Below, one piece after another: positions 1 to 15,363 of a stretch of DNA of 64,000 bases. The position numbers and the translations under genes were made by a program. The notes beneath the pieces were generated by a model. It was not told where the DNA came from. It saw only the letters and a list, made by a program, of their open reading frames with translations, and did no database searches. Where the stretch lies: the NCBI RefSeq assembly GCF_036373705.1, contig NC_089856.1, positions 349,501 to 413,500 of the forward strand. Direction: 5' to 3'. Origin of the DNA: Amia ocellicauda. Taxonomy: Eukaryota; Chordata; Actinopteri; Amiiformes; Amiidae. Every line of letters begins with the position of its first letter. The stretch's first letter is position 1.

Positions 1-63
1 ACCCTGGTGTGTAACCGTGTGGGCTGTGCTGCTGTGTAGTGATTGCACTGTGTTGTGTTGCAG
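1..63 (+). repeat. Partial duplicate of TRMT1 exon start
   Basis: Bases 1-29 (starting ACCCTGGTGTGTAACC) repeat, with a few mismatches, the first coding bases of the exon that begins at 64 (GCCCTGGTGTATAACT from 70). Bases 30-63 are intron ending in TGTTGCAG. It looks like a tandem duplication of the intron-exon boundary; its left edge is outside the window. Confidence 0.6.
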
Positions 64-2515
64 TAAGCAGGCCCTGGTGTATAACTGTGTGGGCTGTGGC
101 TCCTTCCACCTGCAGAGAATGGGCAAGAAGACCAGCCAGGGCAACCAGTAAGACACTCCTCTCCCTCCCTTTCTCTCTCATCCTCTCTGTCTATCTGTCC
201 AGCACTGACCCATCTGTCTGTCCTTCTCTCTCAGTATGAAGTACTCTGCTGCCACTGGCCCCCCTGTGGGCCCCAACTGTGAACACTGTGGACACAAGCA
301 CCAGGTGAGTGTGTGTGTGTGTGTGTCTGTCTCCACATCTGTGTGTCTGTGCGTGTGCGTGTTGTCTCTGTGCATCTGTGCATGTGTGTGCGTCTCTGTG
401 CATCTGTGTGTGTGTGTGTGTGCGTCTCTGTGTGTCTGTGTATGTGTGCGCGCGTCTGTGTGTTTGCGCGACTGTGTACAGTGTTGTGACAGCCTCTCCC
501 CCCACAGCTCGGGGGTCCGGTGTGGGCCGAGCCGCTGCACAACCTGGAGTTCGTGGGGCGTGTGTTGGCCGCCGTGTCGGGGAACCCGTCTCGCTTCGGG
601 ACGTCCCGGCGCATCGAGGGCATGCTGAGCATGGTGACTGAGGTCAGGCAGCTACACAACACCCTGGACCTCATAACACTGCACTCAACACACAACACAC
701 TATACACAACATACTGCACTACATAATACAACACTGTACACAACACACTGTTCTCAACACAGTGCACTCCACAACTGTGTAAACACAATACTGCACTACA
801 CATCACAACACACTGTACACAACACTGTAGATGCTGCACCACACACCATACAACACAGTAAACAAGATAATGTACACAACCCAGTTCACAAAGTGCTGTA
901 AATACTGTGCACTATACATCAGTGTAAATAACTGCACTGTGTGTAACACACTGCATAGTGTACTGTGTGTGCTGTGCACTAGCTTCACTGTATACTGTAC
1001 TGTGTGTGACGCACTGTAGACTGTTCTGTGTGAGAGTTGTTGTTGTCTGGGACAGTGTATGAATTGTTGTGTTATTGTGTCGCAGGAGCTGCAGGATGTT
1101 CCTCTGTACTACACCCTGGACAGTATGAGCAGCACCCTCCACTGCAACACCCCCTCTCTGCTACAGGCCAGGTACCTGCACTGCACAACACTACACTGCA
1201 CAGCTACAATGCAAGTACCTGCACTGCACAGCCCTACACTAATCCTCTGTGTGGCAGGTCCGCTCTGCTCCATGCTGGGTACCGCGTGTCTCTGTCCCAC
1301 GCCTGTAAGAACGCGCTGAAGACCGACGCCCCCCCCAGTGCACTCTGGGACATCATGAGGTGCTGGGTAAGTGCAGGGCATTGTGGGAAGGCTACAGTGT
1401 GAACAGTGTGTATGTGTGTGAAGGGGAGTGGATGTTTATCTGTATGCGTATGTGTGAGAGTGTGAGTGTTTGTGTGTCTGAGTTTTAAGCTTTTCTTGTG
1501 TTTCAGGAAAAACTGAACCCAGTGAAGAGGGAGAGACTGGCTGAGACGAGCCCCGCCTACCGCATCCTGTCCACGGAGCCCGTGTGAGTCTGAGGATACA
1601 GGGATAGAGTGGACTGAGATGCACACGCGCTACACTGAGACTCCAATTGTGTTACTGCGGCTTCCCCCTTAAGCACATAGCTGTACAATATCTGCGCTCG
1701 GCACCGCACTGTACTGGGATGTGCGCTGACTGTATTTTGTACAGATTGTACTGCAGCACTTCTGTAAAGCATCTTGTGTGAACGCGCCATGGATATAATA
1801 ATAGCGGGATGCACGCTGCCCACAGACAGACTGGTACTGTCCTTCACTCTCCCGCCTGTCTCTCTCTCTTTCTCTCTCTCTCTCTCAGTCTGGAGGCGTG
1901 TTTCTCCGTCAGGGAGGATGCCAACCCTCAGTCTCGCCGGCGGCACCTCACTCGGTTCCAGGAGAACCCTCAGGCCAACTGGGGGCCCAAGGCGCGTGCC
2001 AAGGCAGGGTGAGCCAATCAGGGCCGGGGTCACAGGGTCAGCAACAAGAGGGCAGCCAATCACAGCGGGGGAAGAGCAAGTATATAGCCAGTCACAGAGG
2101 GGGTCATGTGATCAGGGACAGGAGAGTGGCCATAGGCAGCCAGGTTAACAGTACTACTGTTAACTGGTCTGTTTGAGCTGACGCGTGTTCATATTTCTCT
2201 CTCTCTCCATCCCCTCCCTCTCTTTTCCTCTCGCCAGCGGGGGGGTTTCGGAGGAGTTGGAGGACCGCAGGAAGAAGCTGCAGAACAAGAGGAAGCAGCC
2301 GAGCGGGGACCGTGCGACACTCAAGAGCTTCCCCTGCAAGCGGTTCAAGCAGGTCAGCCCCTACTACACAACGCCGCTCTACCCTACACACTCCGTTAAA
2401 CTGTACACTCTGACGTGCTGTCTCTCCCCAGGGGACTTGCAATCGCGGAGAGAAGTGCAGCTATTCCCACGACAGCCAGCAGGGGCAGAGCGAGGCAGGC
2501 TGCACAGCCGAGTGA
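64..2515 (+). CDS. TRMT1: TRMT1, tRNA (guanine26-N2)-dimethyltransferase, 3' part of gene
   Basis: Enzyme family that dimethylates G26 of tRNAs using SAM. Only the C-terminal exons are in the window; the catalytic N-terminal half lies upstream of base 1. Exons by splice sites and phase: 64-147, 235-304, 508-642, 1086-1171, 1258-1366, 1507-1583, 1889-2008, 2238-2352, 2432-2515 (TGA 2513-2515). The first two exons encode paired CxxC motifs (CVGCGSFH and CEHCGHKH), the zinc ribbon of the family. The last two encode a basic tract ([11 protein letters not shown]) and a CCCH finger split by an intron (C-x7-C-x5-C-x3-H, ending KCSYSH), as in vertebrate TRMT1. AATAAA at 2764-2769 gives the 3' end. 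Converges on WDR83OS. Bases 1-29 resemble the start of the first visible exon (see findings). Confidence 0.93.
305..507. repeat. (GT)n-rich intron of TRMT1
   Basis: Intron made mostly of GT-rich simple repeat, with CTCTGTGCAT-type variants. The long antisense open frames here are repeat shadows. Confidence 0.8.
643..1085. repeat. ACAC/ACTGT-rich degenerate repeat in TRMT1 intron
   Basis: Low-complexity intron built from variants of CACAACACTGTACACAAC, about 430 bp. No coding or RNA signal seen. Confidence 0.6.
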
Positions 2516-2763
2516 CAGTCACACCTCCGCCTCACACAAGTGGGGGGTGCGTGCGAGTGAGAGTGTGAGAGAGAGTGTGAGAGGGAGTATGAGAGAGCAA
2601 AAGAGAGAGAGTGCGAGAGTGGGATAGCGAGTGTGTGTGTGTGAGAGAGCGAGAGAGCGCATGCGCAGACAGTCCGGGGAGAGCATCCTGAATTCATTGG
2701 AACTTCATTTTATTTTTATCCTCCTCATCATGCTGATCCTGAGTTATTTGTGTTGCTCATTGA

Positions 2764-2769
2764 AATAAA
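2764..2769 (+). promoter_or_regulatory. Polyadenylation signal of TRMT1
   Basis: AATAAA about 250 bases after the TGA stop. The rest of 2516-3026 is 3' UTR and a short convergent intergenic stretch with GAGA-rich sequence (2550-2660) and a (CA)n tract near 2935-2974. Confidence 0.75.
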
Positions 2770-2929
2770 TGCAGTGGAATGAATCTCACTCTGCAGTGTG
2801 TGGCGCTCGTTTGTTTGTGTGACGTGAAGCCGGCAGTGTCGGGCCTCCCGTCTCACCGGCTCTGTTGCAGGACAGACCGACAGACGTGTGCTCTTGACTC
2901 CTCACGCCTCTCCTCTCCCTCACGCAAAG

Positions 2930-2977
<48 letters not shown>

Positions 2978-3320
2978 CCTCCCCACAGACCACTGCAGCT
3001 CCCAGGCAGGATTAAAAATGGGGGACTTTATTGAAGACTCAAACAGCACATCTACACAGATGGGGGTCGGAGGCTGGGATCTGTGCTCACGGATTCGGCT
3101 CCAGTCCTGAGTCTGCCCTGGCGTCTCGAGAGTTCAAACTCAATTCTGTTTTGTGGGGAAATTATTTAAAAATCCACAGGGGGGCTGTAGCTGCTTCTCC
3201 CTCCTCTTGTCCTCCCTCATTTCTCAGGGAGTGGGGCCCCTGCTGGACTGCAGTCAGGGGTTCAGTACAGCGTCTGGGTCTGTTCTGCCGGTTCTGGAGC
3301 GTTCCTGGGTGGGGCTGCCC

Positions 3321-4357
3321 TTACCATGGCGGCGACATGGGCTGGGGGTTCTGCAGGTATGACATCACTACCGCGGAGATGGACAGCCTGCGGACAGACG
3401 GACAGAAGACTGAGCAACTCGAACACATGGGAGGTGGAGAATCACAGAGGGACACATGGGACGGGGAGAGTGAGGGACTCGGTGGGAGACAGAGGGATGG
3501 GGCGACAGACAGAGGGATGGTAGGACGTGTCTGTGCTCACATGAAGCTGCTCATCATTTGCTTGGTGTCCTCTGAGCTCCGGGAGTTGGCGAAGCTGATG
3601 AAGGAGCAGTACACTGCGATCCAGGCACACCACTTCAGCTGTAACGCAACGCTGCATCAACACACTGCGGTCCAGGCACACCACTTGACACAGCACAGTC
3701 AGTCTCAGTGTGTTACAGTGCTTTATAATGTCTGTGTTAAATTGATTCAGTGTTGCAATTTCAGTGTGTGTGATACAGCCTCAGTGTGTTACAGTTTAAG
3801 TGTGTATTACAGTATCGGTGTGTTTCTGTGTCAGTCGGTCACCTTGAGCATCAGCCCACACATGCTGAAGATCATGCCCAGCAGGTTCATATAGTCGGGG
3901 GTGGGGTCCTCCAGCGTGGGGTTCGTGTCTGTGCTGGGGGGCTTGTACCTGAGGCACAGAGACACAGGGTCAACAAACAGACACACATTGAGGCACACAC
4001 TGTGCTACTACACACAGACTCACAGCCCTGTACACCACACTGCGCTGAGAGAGAGAGAGCAATATAGTGCACAGATACACACAGTGAAGGGGGGGGGGGG
4101 GGGCTTACAAACCTACAAATAAAAGGATTTGCGACACAAACAAGAGGCTCCTTGACTCGTTACATCGTCACAGTGCATCTAATACACGCAATACTAAACA
4201 GGGGGCCAGATTTCCACGGCAGGTACTCGCTACACTCGCTTCTCAAACCCATCGCCCATCGCCGGTTCATCAGTTCCCCGTCCGTCCCGGTCGATGCATT
4301 CGCTCACCTCTGGATCTTGTTGGGTCTCCGGGGGTCCGACATACTGTTGGAGGACAT
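3321..4357 (-). CDS. WDR83OS: WDR83OS (Asterix), PAT complex subunit
   Basis: Small ER membrane protein; in mammals Asterix pairs with CCDC47 in the PAT complex, which chaperones transmembrane segments of nascent multipass proteins. Minus-strand exons: 4308-4357 (ATG), 3843-3948, 3541-3638, 3321-3387 (TAA). Together they give 106 aa, the human length. The protein starts [14 protein letters not shown], followed by the hallmark segment [20 protein letters not shown], the hydrophobic stretch [15 protein letters not shown] and the ending [11 protein letters not shown]. All donors and acceptors are GT-AG and phases agree. Poly(A) signal AATAAA on the minus strand at 3027-3032. It is divergent to WDR83, as in mammals, but the spacer is enlarged by a LINE fragment (5641-6490). 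Part of exon 3 is duplicated in the upstream intron at about 3663-3689. Confidence 0.96.
3663..3689 (-). repeat. Partial copy of WDR83OS exon 3 start within its upstream intron
   Basis: Bases 3663-3689 match 3612-3638 (the start of exon 3) with about three differences; the shared core on the plus strand is TCCAGGCACACCACTT. The copy lacks a clean AG acceptor, so it is probably not used as an exon. Confidence 0.7.
4089..4103 (+). repeat. Poly(G) run of 15
   Basis: Uninterrupted G15 in intron 1 of WDR83OS. Prone to slippage and sequencing error. Confidence 0.8.
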
Positions 4358-4460
4358 GTTTCTCTGTGCGGCTGTGTTTCTGTCGTGTTTGTCTGAGAAA
4401 GATCGAGTCCCCTAATCGCCTAAACTACAGCGTCAGCGTCCGTCCCTGCCCCCCTTCCGC

Positions 4461-4520
4461 ACGGTACTTCCGCTTCCGGTCCGGAAGAGTGACGTCACGA
4501 CGCGCAACAATGGCAGCTGC
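4461..4520. promoter_or_regulatory. Core promoter of WDR83OS: ETS pairs, CRE and YY1-like site
   Basis: Just upstream of the WDR83OS start lie ACTTCCGCTTCCGG (ETS), CCGGAAG (4481-4487), the full palindromic CRE TGACGTCA (4490-4497) and an AACAATGGC YY1-like box (4506-4514), in GC-rich DNA without a TATA box. This is a typical housekeeping promoter and is probably bidirectional with WDR83. The function is inferred from motif content. Confidence 0.65.
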
Positions 4521-5570
4521 ACGCGTGGAGCAGATCAAACGCCACAGCTGTGCGGCGCTGATATGAACCGGCATGTAGCCTTTACAACGAAATACGACAT
4601 ATAAAACACTTGTAAAAGCGGTGTGTTATAACTTCGCATTGGTCTGTGCTGTAGCACTGTTCACACTTCTGTGTGAAATGAAGAATTAATTGCCTCCCCA
4701 ATTACGACATTTTTCAGTTTCTAAAAAAAGTCAACTGCGCCTATTGAACACAGTCTCGTCATAAACCCTCTGTTTAATTAACAGCATCTGAGCCTTGATG
4801 CGACCTCATGAATATTCATGACGCCGGCAACTATAACAGCATGCAAAGACTGCGCTCTTGTCAGGCCAGCTGAAAACACTGATCGCTGAAAGGATAACGC
4901 GTATGTGTTCAGTGGGTGTCTGTAATACAGTCCTGGTGTTTCGTGTTTAAAAACGCAATTGTTTTTAAAAGAGAAGACTGGGTTATGAAATGAGGCGAGT
5001 TCTCAGGTATAGATATGGACAAAAGCAGCACCGGAACTCCTTGTACTCCCACAATGCATTGCTCCCCGGTCGCTACAGCAGCGCCTCCTGTTCTTCCTCC
5101 GGGGACGGAGCGGAAACGCACACGCAACTTCCTTGGTTCCGGGTTGTATTTTTTAAATAATTTAATAAAACTGCTAACACATTTCAGAGTCTAGAATAAA
5201 CAAGTGACGACACATTGCATCTGTCTGCTCAATAAATACGCACGTCCGTATCCGCAGCTGACCAAAACAGAAAGAAGGCAGTTGATGGGAAGAACAGAAG
5301 CGCACATCCTCTCTGCCGGGCGGTGTCACACGGAATAGCCGCCGGGCTGCGACAGGATCTATGCGCTGCAGCGGGACACGGAGCGGCATCCCTCAGCCAC
5401 CAGAAGCGCCATGAACACCCCCTGGTGAAAGAGCGGGGCGGGCGGGCAGAGACACCGACACACCCGCTGCTCTCACCGGCAGCCATAAGGGTTCGTGACT
5501 TACTTATGTGGATGTTATTGATAGTAGTTAGATGTAACTTTCTCTCAGTCAATTCAGTTCAGGTGCTTTA
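4521..5570. other. Divergent intergenic/5' region between WDR83OS and WDR83
   Basis: No coding exon recognised. A second GC-rich patch (about 5290-5480) may hold a non-coding first exon of WDR83, whose coding start is at 6674. 5560-5640 resembles an unclassified fish interspersed repeat (contains GGTGCTTTATTGGCA; a similar motif occurs at about 23,370). Confidence 0.4.
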
Positions 5571-5640
5571 TTGGCAGAGCCTGGTGGGCAGGGCTGCGTG
5601 GCAGACAGGCTCAGTGCTCAGGGACAGGATAAGGGGACAA

Positions 5641-6490
5641 TCATGGATACTACAATAGGTGGCTCAGCAGATACAATCTTGGCAGCACAGGCTATTCAAA
5701 GGGACTTAGATAATATTCAGTTGTGGATGAAATTCAATGTGGACAAGTGCAAGATAATAGATGCAGGTAACAAAAATGTCCACTATAATTACACTGTGGG
5801 AGGAACAGAACTAGATGAAGTAACGCATGAGAAAGACCTAGGAGTCTATGTGGACTCCTCACTTTCTCCATCCAAACAATGTGGGGAAGCAATAAAAAAA
5901 GCAAACAGGATGTTAGGGTATATTGTCAAAAGTGTAGAGTTGAGAACAAGGGCAGTGATATTCAGACTGTACAATGCACTAGTTAGAGCTCATCTGGATA
6001 CTGTGGACAGTTCTGGGCTCCACACTTCAAGAAAGATATCGCTGCTCTAGAGGCAGTTCAGAGGAGGGCAACCAGACTTATTCCAGGTCTGAAGGGAAAG
6101 TCCTACTGAGAGACTGAGGAACTGAACCTTTTCACCCTGGAACAGAGGAGACTACGTGGAGACTTGATTCAAGTCTTCAAAATCATGAAAGGCATCGACC
6201 ATATCAAATCAGAGGAGCTTTTCCAGATCAGCAGGGACACACGCACCCGGGACACAAATGGAAATTGAGACATTCAAGGCATTCAAGACAGAAAACAGGA
6301 GACACTTTTTCACACAGAGAGGCGTCACAATCTGAACAAACTCCCCAGCGATGTGGCTGAAGAGACAATTTGGGAACATTCAAAAACAGACTGGATAGGA
6401 TCCTTGATCACTTAGTTATTAATGGACACCAAATGAGCATGATGGGTCGAATGGCATCCTCTCGACTGGACGCTTTCTCATGTTCATTAC
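5641..6490 (+). mobile_element. 5'-truncated CR1-like LINE
   Basis: Reads the C-terminal part of a non-LTR reverse transcriptase (IQRDLDNIQLW, DKCKIIDAGNKNVHYNYT, THEKDLGVYVDSSLSPSKQ, NRMLGYIVKS), then the C-terminal tail and 3' UTR. An open frame covers 5571-6050 and the rest is frameshifted. The 3' end (GAATGGCATCCTCTCGACTGG) matches the other copies in the window, which end in a TTATGTTC repeat typical of CR1/L2-group LINEs. It sits between WDR83OS and the WDR83 coding start. Confidence 0.85.
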
Positions 6491-6673
6491 AGGGAACTTC
6501 CTGAGGAGTTTCACACATGTGACGGACATGTTCACAGGCATTGTGTACATATCAGTGTAGTGCTGTGGACCCAGAGTATTCAGACACCTGGCACACAGTG
6601 ATGCATCTCTCCCTCTCTCTCATACACATCCCCTCTCTGTGTTCATCTCTCTCTCTCTCTCTCTCTCAGAGGC

Positions 6674-11389
<4,716 letters not shown>

Positions 11390-11759
11390 TCAGGACATAA
11401 ACCCCGCCTCTCTGCTGGATTGACAGCAGGAGGTGTAGTCTAACTGCACAGACTGGAGTACAATGGAAAAACATGAGAAATACGGACTCTGATTTTTTTT
11501 TTATATATATATTTTTTACATTTTAATGCTTCTACAGTCATTTTGGTTCTGTAAATAAAACAGTTTTTAACACAAACAGTTCTGATGTTGCTTTTAATGG
11601 AATCACCAGTTGCCAGTTTGGACCCAGCAGCTGTAAATCAGCCTCCAGTCTGACAGGCACGACGCACCCAGCACAGTTACACACAGCCGGTCCAGGCTAG
11701 GAGCACGATGTCACTGATCCAGCCAGACCTGCACAGTCACTTGTTCAGCTAATATAAGG

Positions 11760-11760
<1 letters not shown>

Positions 11761-11806
<46 letters not shown>
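11761..11806. repeat. (ATT)n microsatellite
   Basis: Trinucleotide tract in the WDR83-MRI1 intergenic region. The rest of 11560-12690 is AT-rich DNA in which I see no gene; 12330-12430 is a degenerate ACAGTGCAGTATAGTG-type repeat. Confidence 0.85.
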
Positions 11807-11807
<1 letters not shown>

Positions 11808-12689
11808 AATAATTATAATAGTTTAATTCTCCCCACCCTGCTCTTCTTACCGGATACACTTGTTTTATACAGTACTGCTGTACTATTTAATCACTGCTAC
11901 CCTACTTACTGTCACACACAATCACTGATGCGTACTACTACCTTATTACAACTTACTACTACTACTACTCCTATCTTTAATGGTGCTTCTGCTTAGACTC
12001 GCCTAGATACTGTCACTGATACTGACTTGTGCATTACTACACTCATCAATACATATTCACTAATATATTATGCAGAAACTACTGTCCCATGCAGACAAAG
12101 TATCTCCCAATACTTTAAACTGCAGTTGTTTGTTACGGATTAAGCTCTGCTGTCACCCATTACAGACCCGCTCCATTCAGCCAGGATGGAGGTCTATAGT
12201 GTCCGTTCTCAAAGCACGCCCCTGTCTGACGTCTGTCTGACTGATTAACTTACTGATCGCTGGTTTGACTGGAGGTGTATTAGTCTGTATGTGACAACAC
12301 AGAGTCCTGTTCTCTTACAAGACTATTAATATTACATTATAATACAATATCGCATTACAGTGCAGTATAGTGTATTACAGTTCAGTGTAACACAGAAGTA
12401 CAGTCAAATAAAGTGCATTTCACAGTACAGTGTATAAGGGTGAAGTCAATAGGCTTCTCTAGGGAAACCTGCTTATGAATTAAAAATTACATGCAAATAA
12501 TGTAATGTAATGTTGAACAAGCGTTGCTAAAACGTGCAGCTACCTGCTCAGATTGTTGTGTGCGTTGCAATTTACCCACTTACTTTATTTCACACCATGA
12601 TAATTATTATTGTTGTTATTATTAATACTCATGTGTGCCGCTCTCTCTATCTCAGATACAGTTCAGGCAGCTCCGCTCAGGCTCTTCCT

Positions 12690-13005
12690 CCGGCCGCACA
12701 GTCCCGCCCGAGCCGGCCATGGGGCGGGGCCTGTCGAGCTTCCGGCGGAGCAGACCCGTGCTTCCGTGTCTGTGTGTCCGTGTGTCCGTGTCTGTGTGTC
12801 CGTGTCCGTGGCGATGCTGTGATCCACAGGCGGTCGGTGCTGCTTTCTCTTGCATTGCTCGGTTATCGATCCGTCCGGATCCCGCCCGCCCCTCCGCCTC
12901 TCCTCTCCCTGCTGACCCGGCGCATCGCACTGCGTGAGTCGGCGCTCCGGAGCACCAATCCAGCGGCGCCGTGTCGGTCGTGCTGTCCTGCCGCACTGTG
13001 GGGCG
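12690..13005 (+). promoter_or_regulatory. GC-rich 5' region of MRI1
   Basis: CpG- and GC-rich DNA with a short TCCGTGTCTGTGTG repeat (12765-12810), directly upstream of the MRI1 start. Probable promoter and 5' UTR; no single decisive motif. Confidence 0.45.
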
Positions 13006-15183
13006 ATGACTCTGGAGGCGATCCGGTACCGGGACGGGTCCCTGTGGATCCTCAACCAGCTGCTGCTTCCGCACGAAACCCAGTTCGAGCAGATCCGCTC
13101 GGTCCAGGACGGATGGGACGCCATCAAGAGCATGAAGGTGAGGAGCTGTCTGTCTGTCTGTGTGACTGTTTATGTTTGTCCGTCTGTGTATCTGTGTATA
13201 TATATATATATATCTGTGTTTGTGTGTGTGTGTGTGTGTGTGTTTTAATGAGTGTATGTAATATGTATGTGCGTGTGCGTGCTTCTCTGCTGCTCTGTGT
13301 GTGTGATTGCTTGTACCAAGTAGGTTACGGGAACATAAATAACAACAACAGTCAGTGAAGCCGGGATCTACAGCCCCCCCACACCCCCATTGCCCAGTGC
13401 ACAGTGCTACACACTGGAGCACCAGCACAGCACCAGTACAGCACCAGTACAGCACAGCTCACACTGTAGAGTCAGAGTACAGGATGCTAGAGTGCAATAG
13501 AAATGCTGTGTCTGCAGAGCAATGTGTTGAATTATGAATCTGTCCTTCTGTTTTTCTCTCTCTCTCTCTCAGGTGAGGGGGGCCCCTGCGATTGCCATAG
13601 TGGGTTGCCTCAGCCTGGCCGTGGAGCTGAGGACGGGGCCGGAGCGGGAGGGGGCCGAGCTCGTGGACTTTGTGCGCGAATCCGTGGCCCACCTGACCTC
13701 CGCTCGGCCAACTGCGGTCAACATGGGCCGGGCCGCCGGCGAGCTGGTCGAGTTCACCGAGAGGGAGAGCCAGGAACGGAGCGGCCAGGAGCTGAAGGAG
13801 AGGTACGCAGGGAGGGGAACAGGGGGACAGAGAAACAGGCGGAGATGAAGGGTGACAGAAAGACAAAGGAGGAGAGACGGAGAGGTGCGTATTAACAGTC
13901 CACAGTCCTGGCCAATGACAGCCTTCTGTGTGTGTGTCCTGCAGCGTGATTGGCTGGATCGAGGCCATGCTGGAGAGGGACGTCAGTGACAACAAGAAGC
14001 TGGGGAACTTCGGGGCGCAACACATCCTGTCGGGGGTGCCGCGCGGCCGCGTCACGCTGCTCACGCACTGCAACACCGGGGCGCTGGCCACCGCCGGCTA
14101 TGGCACCGCGCTGGGTGAGCCTGCTGTGTGTGTGGGTGTGTGCTGTGTGTTGTGCAGGTGTGGTGCGCTCTCTGACTGTGTTGTGTGTTGTGCAGGTGTG
14201 GTGCGCTCTCTGACTGTGTTGTGTGTTGTGCAGGTGTGGTGCGCTCTCTGACTGTGTTGTGTGTTGTGCAGGTGTGGTGCGCTCTCTGACTGTGTTGTGT
14301 GTTGTGCAGGTGTGGTGCGCTCTCTGACTGTGTTGTGTGTTGTGCAGGTGTGGTGCGCTCTCTGACTGTGTTGTGTGTTGTGCAGGTGTGGTGCGCTCTC
14401 TGCACGCACTGGGCCGGTTGGAGCGGGTTCTGTTCACAGAGACACGGCCGTACTGCCAGGGCGCCCGACTCACCGCCTACGAGCTCACGGCCGAGCGCAT
14501 CCCCGCCACCCTGATTGCTGACAGCTGCGCTGCACTCGCCATGAGGGACCAGGGCGTCACGGGTACGAGTGTGTGCCTGGGTCTGGCGTGTCTTTTCTGT
14601 CTTTGTGTCTGTCTGAAATAGTTTTTCTCTGTGTAACACTGTGTGTGGCGCATGTGTTTGTGCGTCTCTGCCGCCTTAAAACCCATCTGTCTGTCCGTCC
14701 GCAGCGGTGGTGGTGGGGGCGGACAGGGTCGTCGCCAACGGGGACACAGCCAACAAAGTGGGCACCTATCAGCTGGCCATCGCCGCTAAGCACCATGGCA
14801 TCCCGTTCTACGTGGCGGCACCCAGCACGTCCTGTGACCTGAGCCTGGAGAGCGGGCGGCTCATCGAGATCGAGGAGAGGCCAGACAGCGAGCTCACGCA
14901 CATCAACGGCCAGCCACTCGCCGCCCCGGGTACGAGGGAGTGCCGGGGCGGGGGGGAGGTGCTGGTTTACGGTGGTCAGGGAGTCCGTCAGTCCGTCTGT
15001 TGGCGTTGATATCAAACCTCCTCCTCTCTCTCTCTCTCTCTCTCTGCAGGGGTGGAAGTGTGGAACCCGGCGTTCGATGTGACCCCTCACCAGCTGATCA
15101 CAGGTGGCATCATCACTGAGCTGGGCGTCTTCCTGCCCTCGGAGCTGCAGGCCGCCCTCACCGGCCGCCTCACTGCCCTGTAG
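13006..15183 (+). CDS. MRI1: MRI1, methylthioribose-1-phosphate isomerase
   Basis: Cytosolic enzyme of the methionine salvage pathway: converts 5-methylthioribose-1-phosphate to 5-methylthioribulose-1-phosphate; related to eIF2B alpha/beta/delta. Exons: 13006-13137, 13573-13802, 13945-14114, 14386-14562, 14705-14929, 15050-15183 (TAG). The 355-aa product starts [20 protein letters not shown]. Seen motifs: [11 protein letters not shown], the catalytic cysteine in [18 protein letters not shown] (about C163), and the catalytic aspartate in [22 protein letters not shown] (about D243). The 80-residue spacing equals that of human C168/D248. The C-terminal [20 protein letters not shown] is complete. 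Intron 3 ends in seven 38-bp repeats of the exon 4 acceptor (14158-14400), so the acceptor used must be chosen among near-identical sites; 14386 keeps the frame. No canonical AATAAA follows closely; ATTAAA at 16529-16534 is a weak candidate. Confidence 0.96.
14158..14401 (+). repeat. 38-bp tandem repeat carrying the MRI1 exon 4 splice acceptor (about 6.4 units)
   Basis: Units start at 14158, 14196, 14234, 14272, 14310, 14348 and 14386. Each begins GTGTGGTGCGCTCTCT, the first 16 coding bases of exon 4, and the six full units end TTGTGTGTTGTGCAG, the 3' splice site. Copies are practically identical. Only the last copy runs on into the conserved exon (CTGCACGCACTGG). Confidence 0.95.
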
Positions 15184-15330
15184 ATCCCCTGCTGGAGGGA
15201 GGCTGCACTGCAGCTGCGCTGATATCAACACACACCGATGCTCACAGTTATTAGAGTGATACACTCACACTGGTACACAACTGCCACACTCTGAAGCACA
15301 GGCACACACTGTCACCCACACACTCTGAGG

Positions 15331-15363
<33 letters not shown>

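Noticed and set aside
3031-3894. 287-codon plus-strand frame
   Set aside because: Antisense to WDR83OS exons and 3' UTR; no family resemblance.
12534-13358. 274-codon plus-strand frame across the MRI1 5' region
   Set aside because: Runs through the promoter and exon 1 in the wrong frame; MRI1 is read from 13006.
14061-14639. Minus-strand frames of [12 protein letters not shown] repeats
   Set aside because: Antisense reads of the 38-bp MRI1 acceptor repeat.
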